Source: Clostridium sp. CAG:568 (GTDB lineage: Bacteria; Bacillota_I; Bacilli_A; RFN20; CAG-288). From it: 54,835 nucleotides of DNA. A model generated the notes under the pieces. That model did no database searches. It had not been told where the DNA came from and was given only the letters and a program-made list of their open reading frames with translations. The stretch covers positions 1 to 54,835 of the forward strand of contig FR878802.1 of the NCBI GenBank assembly GCA_000434395.1, given 5' to 3'. Each line of letters begins with the position of its first letter. Position 1 is the first letter of the stretch. Made by a program: the position numbers and the translations under genes. This document shows positions 15,920 to 24,572 of the stretch, piece by piece.

Positions 15920-16560
15920 ATGATGATTAAATATTCGATATTAAATAAAAATATCTATATTAATCCAGTCAATTTTACTTATTCCTTTAACGAAGAAGAT
16001 TTACAAGGAATTGCCCCTGCATTAAGCACCAGTTTACCGGAAGATAAAATTCTGAGAATCTTTAAGCCAAAGTGTTATTAGTTTGGAATCGATATCTCGG
16101 ATAAGTGTAATCTTCGTTGTTCTTATTGCTTCAATAAAAATATGACTGGAAGAATCATTCCTTTCGAAAAAGCAAAAGATTTTCTAGATAAGATGTTCTC
16201 GACTTTTCCAAATGGGGAAAAATACTTTGTTGATCTTTCTGGAAAAGGCGAGCCTCTCATGAATTTACCTGTGATTTTAAAAATTGCAAAGTATTGCCAA
16301 GATAAGAGTGATGAATTAAATGTTGAGGTATTACCTACTTTTGTATGCAATGGGACTTTGCTTTCTCCTATCGTGGCTGAAATATTACAAAAGAACGAAA
16401 TTCTTTTTGGCGTAAGCCTGGATGGCGATAAAGAAACACATGATCTTTATAGAAAGGACAAGAATGGTGAGGGCACTTATAGTGAGATTATTCACAATGT
16501 CTTACAAATTAAAAATTGAGAGTATATCGGGTGCACTACACTGAAGCTTGGCTTTTCCTT
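15920..16560 (+). pseudogene. Radical SAM (SPASM-like) protein pseudogene
   Basis: From the ATG at 15920 (AAAAAGGG upstream) the frame reads about 53 codons to an in-frame TAG (16079-16081). It then continues in the same frame with FGIDISDKCNLRCSYCFN, which carries the CxxxCxxC [4Fe-4S] motif. Further on are SGKGEPLMN and FVCNGTLL, typical of radical SAM barrels, and GVSLDGDKETHDLYR. A second in-frame stop, TGA at 16517-16519, is followed by EYIGCTTL, which still looks like family sequence. Homology then runs into the 3' end of the ABC transporter gene, so the rest of the barrel and any SPASM domain are missing. Relatives often mature sulfatases or peptides. With two nonsense codons and a 3' truncation, it is not functional. 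Confidence 0.85.
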
Positions 16561-18540
16561 TTATTCCAGTTCAAACGCACCAGTATATAACTGATAGTAA
16601 GTTCCTTTCATGTCAATCAATTGATCGTGAGTTCCTCTTTCAATAATCTTTCCGTGATCCAATACCATAATGACATCTGAGTTTTGAATTGTGGAGAGAC
16701 GATGAGCTATGACAAATACGGTTCTACCATTCATCAAGTTATCCATACCTTTTGTAACTATGGCTTCTGTTCTAGTATCGATAGAGGATGTAGCTTCATC
16801 CAAGATCAAGACAGGTGCATCATTTACTGCAGCACGAGCAATGGATAGTAGTTGACGTTGACCTTGAGACAAGTTTCCACCATCATTGGTGAGCATTGTC
16901 TGATATCCGTTAGGAAGACGTGTGATGAATGAATCGGCATTAGCTAACTTTGCAGCAGCAATACACTCTTCATCAGTAGCATCCAATCTTCCGTAACGGA
17001 TGTTATCCATGATAGTTCCAGTAAACAAATTAGTATCCTGCAAGACCATTCCAAGAGATCCTCTCAATGAAGATTTCTTAATCTTATTTATATTGATTCC
17101 GTCATATCTAATCTTTCCATCAGCTATGTCATAGAATCTATTCAACAAATTGGTAATGGTTGTTTTCCCAGCTCCTGTGCTACCGACAAAGGCCACTTTT
17201 TGACCAGGCTTTGCATATAAAGTAATATCGTGAAGAACAACCTTATTTGGATTATAAGCAAAGTCCACATCGAACATTCTTATATCGCCTTCGAGCAAAG
17301 TATAAGTAATAGTACCATCAGCAGTATGAGGATGTTTCCAAGCCCAGATTGTCTGATTTTGTCTTTTAGCTTCGACGATGTTTCCTTGCTCATCGTATTT
17401 AGCACGAACCAAAGTGACATATCCATCATCTACTTCAGAAGTTTCATCCATCATTTGACATACTCTTTCACAGCCACCATATGCCAATCCGACAGAGTTT
17501 ACCTGGTTAGCCATTTGAGAAGCATTGTTGGTCATCTGTTTGACCATAGGTAGGAACGAAACGACTATTCCTACTGTGATTTCAGCATAACTTCCAGACA
17601 AAGTCGGATTCTTAACGTGTCCAATATAAAGCAATGTTCCAACAATAGCGATAACCACATACAAGATATTACCGATATTTCCAAGAATTGGCATCATAGT
17701 GTTTGCATATGAGTTTGCCTTGGTGGAAACATCTTGCAAGTTTCTAACAATAACATCGAAATCCGCTTCGCCTTGTTCCTCATGGTTGAACGATTTGATC
17801 ACCTTCAAGCCGTTCATCATCTCTTCGACATATCCTTCTTCTTTTCCTAAAACTCTTTGTTGAGCGACGAAGTTCTTCGATGATTTTCCACCTACTTTAT
17901 AAGTCACGAAGAACATCCAAACCACAAAGAGCATAACAATAAGAGTTAAATATATAGAAGAGAACAACATGACGAACAAAACACAAACGAACAGTATTCC
18001 AGAAATCATTATTTCTGGAATAGATTGAATCAAGAATTGTCTTACCGTATCGATATCGTTGAGATATATAGACATAATGTCTCCCTTATCGTGACAATCG
18101 AAGTAAGAAATAGGAAGACTTTCCATATGGATGAAAACTTTCTTACGAAGCTCATCCATATACTTTTGACCATATGTGGCATTAATAAGTGAATAGGAGA
18201 ACGATCCTATTACCGATATAACATAACATGTCACTAGAATCATTAGCCACGGGAAAATCTTGCTCCAAAGTTCATCTGGTGAAACAGATAAAACATAGTG
18301 ACCTGTCAGCTCATTAAATACTGCATATTGACCATATATGTTGGTGACTTGTTGTATGACAACAGGTGCAACAATATTTCCGACAGCAACAAAGAAAATA
18401 CAAATCAAAGCGATTGAGAATGCCCATTTATGGTTTCTAGCATAATCCAAGACACATCTCATCATAGGATTCTTACCTTTTTTAATAGGTTTGTCCTTGA
18501 TATCGATGTTTTCTTTATTCATTGAGATTTCTTCAGACAT
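16561..18540 (-). CDS. Heterodimeric ABC exporter, catalytic-site subunit (BmrD/LmrD-type)
   Basis: About 659 residues. Six transmembrane helices (about 35-340) are joined to an ATPase domain with Walker A GSTGAGKTT, Walker B VLILDEATS with the catalytic Glu, and H-loop IAHRLST. Its signature is LSQGQRQ rather than LSGGQ. That combination is normal for the subunit that supplies the intact Walker B of a heterodimeric type IV exporter. I start at the ATG at 18540 (GGGAGGTG upstream), which overlaps the partner gene's stop by 8 bp. An insert of about 45 residues (RAKYDEQGNIVEAKRQN) lies between the membrane and ATPase domains. Homologues export drugs, lipids or peptides; the substrate is unknown. 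Confidence 0.93.
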   Translation of the reverse strand: MSEEISMNKENIDIKDKPIKKGKNPMMRCVLDYARNHKWAFSIALICIFFVAVGNIVAPVVIQQVTNIYGQYAVFNELTGHYVLSVSPDELWSKIFPWLMILVTCYVISVIGSFSYSLINATYGQKYMDELRKKVFIHMESLPISYFDCHDKGDIMSIYLNDIDTVRQFLIQSIPEIMISGILFVCVLFVMLFSSIYLTLIVMLFVVWMFFVTYKVGGKSSKNFVAQQRVLGKEEGYVEEMMNGLKVIKSFNHEEQGEADFDVIVRNLQDVSTKANSYANTMMPILGNIGNILYVVIAIVGTLLYIGHVKNPTLSGSYAEITVGIVVSFLPMVKQMTNNASQMANQVNSVGLAYGGCERVCQMMDETSEVDDGYVTLVRAKYDEQGNIVEAKRQNQTIWAWKHPHTADGTITYTLLEGDIRMFDVDFAYNPNKVVLHDITLYAKPGQKVAFVGSTGAGKTTITNLLNRFYDIADGKIRYDGININKIKKSSLRGSLGMVLQDTNLFTGTIMDNIRYGRLDATDEECIAAAKLANADSFITRLPNGYQTMLTNDGGNLSQGQRQLLSIARAAVNDAPVLILDEATSSIDTRTEAIVTKGMDNLMNGRTVFVIAHRLSTIQNSDVIMVLDHGKIIERGTHDQLIDMKGTYYQLYTGAFELE

Positions 18541-20365
18541 TTTGAGCACCTCCCACACGATTTTGAATATCGTTAATTTCTTTGTAGATAGAGCAATTTT
18601 GAACTAGATAATCATGAGTTCCCTTGTCTACAATCTTTCCGTCATCCATAACTAAAATCATATCTGCATCTTTGACTGATGAAACACGTTGAGCGATGAT
18701 AATCTTAGTAGTATCGTTCAAAGTATCTTTAAGACCCTGGCGAATCAAAGCATCAGTCTTTGTATCGACAGCCGAAGTGGAATCGTCGAGAATCAAAATC
18801 TTAGGCTTCTTTATGATTGCTCTGGCGAGACACAATCTTTGCTTTTGTCCACCTGAGACATTTGTTCCACCTTGGAGAATTTCAGAATCATATTTATCGG
18901 GGAATGATTCGACAAACGATGAAGCCTGAGCTATATCACAAGCCTTTTTTATTTCATCATCTGAAGCATCTTTATTACCCCAAAGCAAATTAGACTTTAT
19001 TGTTCCACTAAATAGAACATTTTTTTGTAAGACCATACCCACAGCATTTCTCAATGTTGTGATGTCGTAGTCTCTGACATCTACACCCCCGACTTTAACA
19101 TCGCCTTGTGATACATCATAGAATCTCGATATGAGATTTACCAAAGTCGATTTAGATGATCCTGTCGATCCTATGATTCCGACGGTTTGACCGCTCTTGA
19201 TATGTAAATCAATGTCCTTAAGTGCGAACTTCTCAGCTTCAGGTTTATACTTGAAAGAGACATTATCGAAGTCTATGCTTCCATCCTCCACTTTCATTAC
19301 AGGATTGGTAGGATTGGAAATTGTAGGCTTTTCAACTAACACTTCATATACACGACGCATAGAAGCAGTGCTCATTGAAATCATCATAAACACTGATGAA
19401 AGCATCATCAAAGAAGACAAAATCATTGCACCATATGTAATCAATGATGTTATTTGTCCGATAGTGATAGCTGTTGTAGCACTCTCTCTAACCAGCAATG
19501 TATATCCACCAAACAAGACTAAGCTCATAGAAATATACATAGCACAGTACATAGAAGGATTGGTCATTCCAATCAATCTCTCTGCTACTATTAAACCATT
19601 CCTAATATCTTCACTTGCTTTAGAAAATTTCTTGTTTTCATAATCTTCACGAACATAAGTTTTCACTACTCTTATACCACGAACATTTTCTTCAACCGAC
19701 TCATTCAATCTATCGAGCTTTTTAAAAACTTTATTGAATACAGGAATGACATTGCCGATCAACAACATTAATACAACTGCAAGAACAGGTATAGTAATGG
19801 CAAATACCCAAGCCAACTCAGGAGATTGTATGATTGCCATCACTAACGAGAATATGAACATCAATGGAGCTCTCAAAGCGATACGTATCATCAACATATA
19901 GGATAGTTGTATGTAGGTGATATCTGTCGTTTGTCTAGTCACGAGACTAGATGTAGAGAACTTATCAATATTAGCGAAAGAAAACTTTGATACTGCCGAG
20001 AACAAATCCTTGCGAAGATTTGTAGCAAATCCAACAGCAGCCTTTGCTGAGACCTTGGCAGCCGTATAACCACAGCCAAATGAGCAAAATGCCAAGGCTA
20101 TCAATCCCAAGGAATAATAACCGACTGTCGCCATTGCTTCGCCTTCAGTCATCGTCTGGTTGAGAATATACCCTTCGCTCTTCTCCATGAATGTCAACAA
20201 CATAGACATAACAAAAGGAATAACACACTCAAATACAGTTTCAAATGTAATGAACAATGCTGCTAATATTGAATCTTTCTTATACTCTCTAACGGAGCGA
20301 AGAAATACTTTGAGCATCTGTCTATAGCCGACTTTTTTCTCTTTTGGCTCTTTCTTCTTTTTCAT
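18533..20365 (-). CDS. Heterodimeric ABC exporter, degenerate-site subunit (BmrC/LmrC-type)
   Basis: A 610-residue type IV exporter half: membrane domain about 20-330, then an ATPase domain with Walker A GSTGSSKST and a canonical signature VSGGQKQR. Its Walker B is ILILDDSTS, with Asp in place of the catalytic Glu, and the H-loop His is Gln (IIAQRVSS). These two changes define the degenerate nucleotide site of heterodimeric exporters such as BmrCD, LmrCD and TM287/288. It is the first gene of the operon, coupled to the second by overlap. The ribosome binding site GAGGAGG lies just after a hairpin with a T run, which suggests attenuation. Confidence 0.93.
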   Translation of the reverse strand: MKKKKEPKEKKVGYRQMLKVFLRSVREYKKDSILAALFITFETVFECVIPFVMSMLLTFMEKSEGYILNQTMTEGEAMATVGYYSLGLIALAFCSFGCGYTAAKVSAKAAVGFATNLRKDLFSAVSKFSFANIDKFSTSSLVTRQTTDITYIQLSYMLMIRIALRAPLMFIFSLVMAIIQSPELAWVFAITIPVLAVVLMLLIGNVIPVFNKVFKKLDRLNESVEENVRGIRVVKTYVREDYENKKFSKASEDIRNGLIVAERLIGMTNPSMYCAMYISMSLVLFGGYTLLVRESATTAITIGQITSLITYGAMILSSLMMLSSVFMMISMSTASMRRVYEVLVEKPTISNPTNPVMKVEDGSIDFDNVSFKYKPEAEKFALKDIDLHIKSGQTVGIIGSTGSSKSTLVNLISRFYDVSQGDVKVGGVDVRDYDITTLRNAVGMVLQKNVLFSGTIKSNLLWGNKDASDDEIKKACDIAQASSFVESFPDKYDSEILQGGTNVSGGQKQRLCLARAIIKKPKILILDDSTSAVDTKTDALIRQGLKDTLNDTTKIIIAQRVSSVKDADMILVMDDGKIVDKGTHDYLVQNCSIYKEINDIQNRVGGAQNV

Positions 20366-20382
20366 ACTTACCTCCTCAAAAA

Positions 20383-20430
20383 AGTGGCCACCTTCACAAA
20401 CAAGATATCTTATTTATGGAGGTGGCCACT
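20383..20430 (-). promoter_or_regulatory. Terminator-like hairpin (putative attenuator) in the ABC operon leader
   Basis: Perfect 11-bp arms, AGTGGCCACCT and AGGTGGCCACT on the minus strand, around a 26-base loop. They are followed by six Ts directly before the GAGGAGG ribosome binding site. A possible short GTG-initiated reading frame (about 11 codons, starting inside the first arm and stopping just before the second) could act as a leader peptide. B. subtilis bmrCD is controlled by a leader peptide (BmrB), so a similar design is plausible. The leader peptide itself is unproven. Confidence 0.55.
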
Positions 20431-20472
20431 CAACCTTTTTTCTAGGTCTAGTTTACATTTAATCCGTTTTTA

Positions 20473-20501
20473 ATTATAAGAAAAAATTAATTTTTTTCTA
20501 A
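20473..20501 (-). promoter_or_regulatory. Candidate promoter of the ABC exporter operon
   Basis: On the minus strand, TTAGAA (20496-20501), 17 bp, TATAAT (20473-20478). The transcript would begin near 20467 and carry about 100 bases of leader that includes the hairpin. Confidence 0.5.
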
Positions 20502-20511
20502 TCATTTCTTG

Positions 20512-20525
20512 TGAATGCGTTTACA
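20512..20525 (+). promoter_or_regulatory. cre-like site upstream of the mreB operon
   Basis: TGAATGCGTTTACA matches the cre consensus TGWAANCGNTNWCA at 13 of 14 positions. It lies in the 316-bp divergent region, about 160 bp from the mreB-like start and just upstream of the ABC promoter, so either operon could be the target. The rest of this gap is AT-rich with no gene. Confidence 0.45.
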
Positions 20526-20681
20526 CTTTTCAATCTTGTAAAGCACATCTAAGGGAAGCCTCAATTCAATTAGCGGTTGAAAATAAGCATTGGAATTTAT
20601 TTTTATAGAATAACAATTTTTCTTTTGAACTAGTAAGCTCTAACATATATAATTAAGAGTAATTGGTTGGAGGTTTTAAAA

Positions 20682-21656
20682 ATGGCTGAAATTATTGGAA
20701 TTGACTTAGGCACATCATCTACTAGAATCTATGTTAAAAGCAAAAAGGCTGTCATCTTCGATGAACCAACTTGTCTATCCATAGATATTAAAACAGATCA
20801 AATCGTTAACATCGGTTATTTAGCATTCAAATCTTTAGGTAGAACTCCATATGGAATAGAGGTAGAGTTTCCAATGAAAGAAGGAGTCGTTGCCGATATT
20901 CAATCCGCATACCAGCTCATCGATCAAGTCTTTCAAAATCGTGGAAAAAAGAGAATGTTGAGAGGTGCAAGTTTCTATGTATCAGCACCGAACCAAATGA
21001 CAAATGTCGAAAAGAATGCATTGATAGATGTCTTCAAAAAGATCGGAGCTAGAGAAATAATATTGCAGCCTTGTGGGAAACTAGCAGCCTTAGGGGCCGG
21101 ATATGATGTAAATTCACCTACAGGAACAATAATACTTGATATTGGAGGCGGAATTTCTGATTGTGGTGCAGTCTCCATGGGAGATATCGTAGTAGCTCAT
21201 TCAACCAAAGTCGGTGGAAAAGAATTCGACCATGTCATAGAGAGATACATTAAGAACAAGAAGAATTTAGATATCGGTCCTAGGGCTAGTGAACAAGTAA
21301 AAGCTAGAATAGCAAGCGTAAATCCAAAAGCAGAGAACCAATTCTATGAAGTATCAGGAAGAAACATATCTACAGGATTACCATCAACAGCAATCATCTC
21401 TACAGCCGAACTATATCCTCTATTAAGACAACTCATCGATCAAATAGAAGATAACGTCAAGGAAGTTATCCAAGACATTCCTTCAGAGATGGTAGGCGAT
21501 ATCGTAAAATCCGGAATTATTCTCACTGGAGGAGGAAGCCAAATAGCAGGAATGAAAGAAACACTTCAATCCGATTTAAAAATTCCTGTAAATCAAATCA
21601 AAGATCCGTCCAATGCCGTCATATTGGGATTGGCAAAAATGATAGAACAAGAATAA
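20682..21656 (+). CDS. MreB/Mbl-family actin-like protein
   Basis: A bacterial actin of about 324 residues that would form membrane-associated filaments guiding wall synthesis. It has the phosphate-1 motif IGIDLGTSSTRIY, phosphate-2 motif ILDIGGGISDCGAV and adenosine motif GIILTGGGSQIAGM, with the RGASFYVSAP block before phosphate-2. I use the ATG at 20682, after TTGGAGG. It lacks the usual mreC and mreD neighbours. Instead, a LytTR regulator starts 4 bp after its stop and a histidine kinase overlaps that gene. It is therefore probably a specialised paralogue (MreBH/Mbl-like) tied to signalling; that role is inference. Confidence 0.92.
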   Translation: MAEIIGIDLGTSSTRIYVKSKKAVIFDEPTCLSIDIKTDQIVNIGYLAFKSLGRTPYGIEVEFPMKEGVVADIQSAYQLIDQVFQNRGKKRMLRGASFYVSAPNQMTNVEKNALIDVFKKIGAREIILQPCGKLAALGAGYDVNSPTGTIILDIGGGISDCGAVSMGDIVVAHSTKVGGKEFDHVIERYIKNKKNLDIGPRASEQVKARIASVNPKAENQFYEVSGRNISTGLPSTAIISTAELYPLLRQLIDQIEDNVKEVIQDIPSEMVGDIVKSGIILTGGGSQIAGMKETLQSDLKIPVNQIKDPSNAVILGLAKMIEQE

Positions 21657-21660
21657 TACA

Positions 21661-22374
21661 ATGACTAAGATAGGAATAGTAGAAAACGACGAAAAAGATA
21701 TGGCTCTTTTAAAGAGTGCCATAGAAGAGTATTACAGCAAAAATGGTGACAGAGATTTTAATTTGGTTTGTTTTCCAAGTGCTTTATCATTCCTCAACGA
21801 TACAGACAAGTTTGACGTGGCCTTTTTAGATATCATGATGCCACATATGGATGGGATGGAATTGGCCAAGAAAATAAGAACAACAAATAACAAAATGATA
21901 ATTGTTTTTACGACTAATCTCATCAACTTTGCTATCAAAGGTTATGAAGTCGAGGCTTTGGATTATCTAGTGAAGCCTATAAATAGGAATCATTTATTCA
22001 AGACATTGGATAAGATTTCATATATCATGAAAACTAGAGAAGATAAATTCGTAACACTCAAAAACAAAACAGCGATAAAAGTTGTTCCTGCTAACAGTAT
22101 CACATATATCGAAATACATTCCCACCTTATCTCATACCATTTCATGGATGGAACTACTTTCGATGTTTGGGGTACTTTAAAAGAAGAGATGAGCAAACTA
22201 CCCGAAAATGAATATGTCAGGATTAATTCATCAGAGATTTTGAATATGCAATTAATAAAATCTTTAAATAACAATGAAGTGTCCATAAACGGGGTGGGTA
22301 TTCTTTATATTTCTAGACTATTTAAAAAAGACGCAACTAAGAAAATCATGGAGTATTTCGGCTCTAAAATATGA
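21661..22374 (+). CDS. LytTR-family response regulator (AgrA/LytR-like)
   Basis: A 237-residue two-domain regulator. The receiver domain (about 1-120) has acidic pocket ENDEKD, the phospho-acceptor Asp in FLDIMMPHMDG, a Thr in VFTTN and Lys in LVKPINR. The LytTR DNA-binding domain (about 130-235) has ITYIEIHSHLISYHF and a VRINSSEILNMQLI segment. It lies 4 bp after the MreB-like gene and overlaps the kinase by 4 bp, so the three form one operon. A likely target is the lipoprotein-GH3 pair downstream; no LytTR direct repeats were identified with confidence. Confidence 0.93.
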   Translation: MTKIGIVENDEKDMALLKSAIEEYYSKNGDRDFNLVCFPSALSFLNDTDKFDVAFLDIMMPHMDGMELAKKIRTTNNKMIIVFTTNLINFAIKGYEVEALDYLVKPINRNHLFKTLDKISYIMKTREDKFVTLKNKTAIKVVPANSITYIEIHSHLISYHFMDGTTFDVWGTLKEEMSKLPENEYVRINSSEILNMQLIKSLNNNEVSINGVGILYISRLFKKDATKKIMEYFGSKI

Positions 22375-23705
22375 TACAGAATCTTGGGTTAGGAATCTTC
22401 GAAGAATTGAGATTCATAATAGAATTATCGCTCGGCTTATATCCTGTCTTTTTCATATATTTTCAAAAGAAAAAGAATTTCTGGTTCAAATTTATAATTC
22501 CATATATAGGGATATTAGGAACTAGTATTTCTTATTGTTTCTTTTTCCAATATATCATCAGTGTAAGCAATTGGGGATTAACAGTCTTTTTTTCATCTAC
22601 ATGGTACCTATTCTTAACATTCTTAATATTTATTCATAGCATCTATTGCTTTGAAATGAAAATCAACGATGGAATTTTATTTATCATAGGCGGATACGCA
22701 ATCCAGCATTTAGATATGATCTTAGCTAATGAAATCGTAAGATTCATTTTGTATCCAGATGTTGTAAACCATCTTTTTATTTACTTTTTGATTTGTGTTG
22801 GCTTTACTGTTCTATTCTATACACCTTATTATCTGACCATATTTTTCTTCAACAAGAGTAGAGCTTCAATTTTGGACGATAATATCAGCACAAGAATTTT
22901 GTTATTGGTTCTCATCGTAATGCTTTATGTATCAACATATTGCTTCCAGAATTTCTTTAGATCATATGGCTCATACGATATACAAGTCATCAGCGCAATT
23001 GGAGATTGTTTCACCTCCACAATGCTTATAGTCGCTATGTTCATGATAGAAAAAGCGTCTATAGATAAAAGAGAAAAGGAATTTATGAAGTTGATGTACC
23101 AAAAAGAGAAAGAAAGATACGATTCTTTCAAAGGAAACATCGACTACATGAATGTCATGCTTCACGACTTGAAATATGAGATAAAGAAATTAGCAGATGA
23201 TGGTGCAATCTCTGTAAGTTCATACGACGAAATCAAAAAGAACATCAGCGCCTATGGTGCCAATATCGATACAGGAAATGAAGTTATGAATTTAATAATG
23301 AGCGATATTACATATAGATGTCAGTCTAACAATATCGCATTTTCGCCATTAGTAGATGGTAAAGCTTTAAATTTAATCGACAAAAATGATTTATATATAG
23401 GAATGTCGAATTTATTCGACAACGCGATTTCTTATGTGAAAGAGCTTCCGAAGGATAAAAGATACATAAACTTCATAGTGAAGAAGGTAAATAATTTTAT
23501 AATAATAAAGGAAACCAATTATTTAATGAATCCAAATTTAATTGAATTCAACAAGGATGGAAGCATAAAATCAACCAAAAAAAGCGATAAACAGCATGGA
23601 TTTGGCACTAAATCCATTGTTTTATTTGCTAAGAAATATAAAGGTGATGCTTATTTTAAAGTCGAAAACAATGAATTCATAACAACCATAACCATTCCAA
23701 ATTAA
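22371..23705 (+). CDS. AgrC-like (HPK10) sensor histidine kinase
   Basis: A 444-residue membrane kinase. Six or seven hydrophobic helices fill about residues 10-220 with no extracytoplasmic sensor domain of size, as in AgrC-type peptide sensors. A coiled linker leads to the H-box LHDLKYEI with the phospho-acceptor His, the N-box NLFDNAISYV and the G-box HGFGTKSI. The start overlaps the regulator stop (ATGA). Its kinase core is paralogous to the partial kinase at 1-789. No agrB or agrD-type peptide gene is seen nearby, so the signal is unknown. Confidence 0.92.
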   Translation: MIQNLGLGIFEELRFIIELSLGLYPVFFIYFQKKKNFWFKFIIPYIGILGTSISYCFFFQYIISVSNWGLTVFFSSTWYLFLTFLIFIHSIYCFEMKINDGILFIIGGYAIQHLDMILANEIVRFILYPDVVNHLFIYFLICVGFTVLFYTPYYLTIFFFNKSRASILDDNISTRILLLVLIVMLYVSTYCFQNFFRSYGSYDIQVISAIGDCFTSTMLIVAMFMIEKASIDKREKEFMKLMYQKEKERYDSFKGNIDYMNVMLHDLKYEIKKLADDGAISVSSYDEIKKNISAYGANIDTGNEVMNLIMSDITYRCQSNNIAFSPLVDGKALNLIDKNDLYIGMSNLFDNAISYVKELPKDKRYINFIVKKVNNFIIIKETNYLMNPNLIEFNKDGSIKSTKKSDKQHGFGTKSIVLFAKKYKGDAYFKVENNEFITTITIPN

Positions 23706-23747
23706 CTACCACTTATGTAATTAACTAGACCAAAAACGCTTTTTTGC

Positions 23748-23761
23748 TGTAAACGCTTACC
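23748..23761 (+). promoter_or_regulatory. cre-like operator upstream of the second lipoprotein-GH3 pair
   Basis: TGTAAACGCTTACC matches cre at 13 of 14 positions and is nearly palindromic. It is 45 bp before the lipoprotein start. Its last five bases match those of the operator before the first lipoprotein-GH3 operon, suggesting one shared regulator. Confidence 0.62.
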
Positions 23762-23806
23762 AGTTCTTTGTAACCTCTAATCGCTAAGCACAATGGAGGT
23801 AACAAA

Positions 23807-24553
23807 ATGCTAAAAAGACGTGTAAAGTCGTTATTAGGATTAGCGATTCTCAGTGTGAGCATGGCATCTGCTCTGTCATCCTGTACGAGCGGTAACACCA
23901 GCAATCAAACTGAAGAAAAGGTAATTCAAACATTAAACGGATCTGGTTCGATCAATGATACGAATTATGATTTCGAATTAAGAATTTTGGAAGCTGACAA
24001 CGAATTCTACATTAAGACCTTAAACACCGAATATGAAAATATTTGGGGTGAATGGACATTCACTGAAGGAAAAGGATATATCTTGACATTCGATGATGCC
24101 TATTGGACTGAAAAGAAAGTCAAGTATAACGAGGACTCAAAAGAATTCTTCTTCACCTATGAGGTCAACCTTGGAAGTGCAGTAGGAAAAACTAAAGTCA
24201 AATTCAGTGGATTTGCTGATAACTTCACTTATGATGGAGAAGGATGGGGATTTGAGCCATTCGAATTCTCTGCTTCTAATCTCGATGTCATGGGAATGAC
24301 AACCATCGATATAACATTGACTTGTTATGAGGATTTGACATTCAAGACCCAGGCTTCTTGTCCTTTAATCGCCGTTCCAGAAAGAAACGGAACTTATTCA
24401 TTCGATGAAGCAAATAAAGTATATACATTCAAATTCTCCGACGAAGAGAATCCAACAGAAACAACATATGCTGACGGAACTTATTCATTAACATTGAAAT
24501 TAAATGTTGGAATGCCTATGCAGTTCACCATCACATATACACCAGAAGCATAA
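23807..24553 (+). CDS. Surface lipoprotein paired with GH3
   Basis: A 248-residue lipoprotein: signal peptide with lipobox LSSC (Cys25) and a Ser/Asn/Thr-rich linker. The mature part is predicted mainly beta, with repeated aromatic-rich strands (YDFELRILEAD, GEWTFTEGKGYILTF, NGTYSFDEANKVYTF), as in lipocalin-like or other carbohydrate-facing surface domains; family not recognised. It lies 19 bp before the GH3 gene, with GGAGG before its ATG. Position and pairing match the 400-residue lipoprotein at 4197-5399, but the sequences do not look homologous. Confidence 0.82.
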   Translation: MLKRRVKSLLGLAILSVSMASALSSCTSGNTSNQTEEKVIQTLNGSGSINDTNYDFELRILEADNEFYIKTLNTEYENIWGEWTFTEGKGYILTFDDAYWTEKKVKYNEDSKEFFFTYEVNLGSAVGKTKVKFSGFADNFTYDGEGWGFEPFEFSASNLDVMGMTTIDITLTCYEDLTFKTQASCPLIAVPERNGTYSFDEANKVYTFKFSDEENPTETTYADGTYSLTLKLNVGMPMQFTITYTPEA

Positions 24554-24572
24554 TAAATAGGAGAATAGTAAA

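Noticed and set aside
16079..16081. TAG as a read-through (for example pyrrolysine) codon in the radical SAM gene
   Set aside because: A second stop (TGA) and loss of the 3' half make plain decay the simpler reading.
19197..19643. Open frame of 148 codons opposite the first ABC transporter gene
   Set aside because: It lies wholly inside a clear transporter gene; composition follows from the antisense of its codons.
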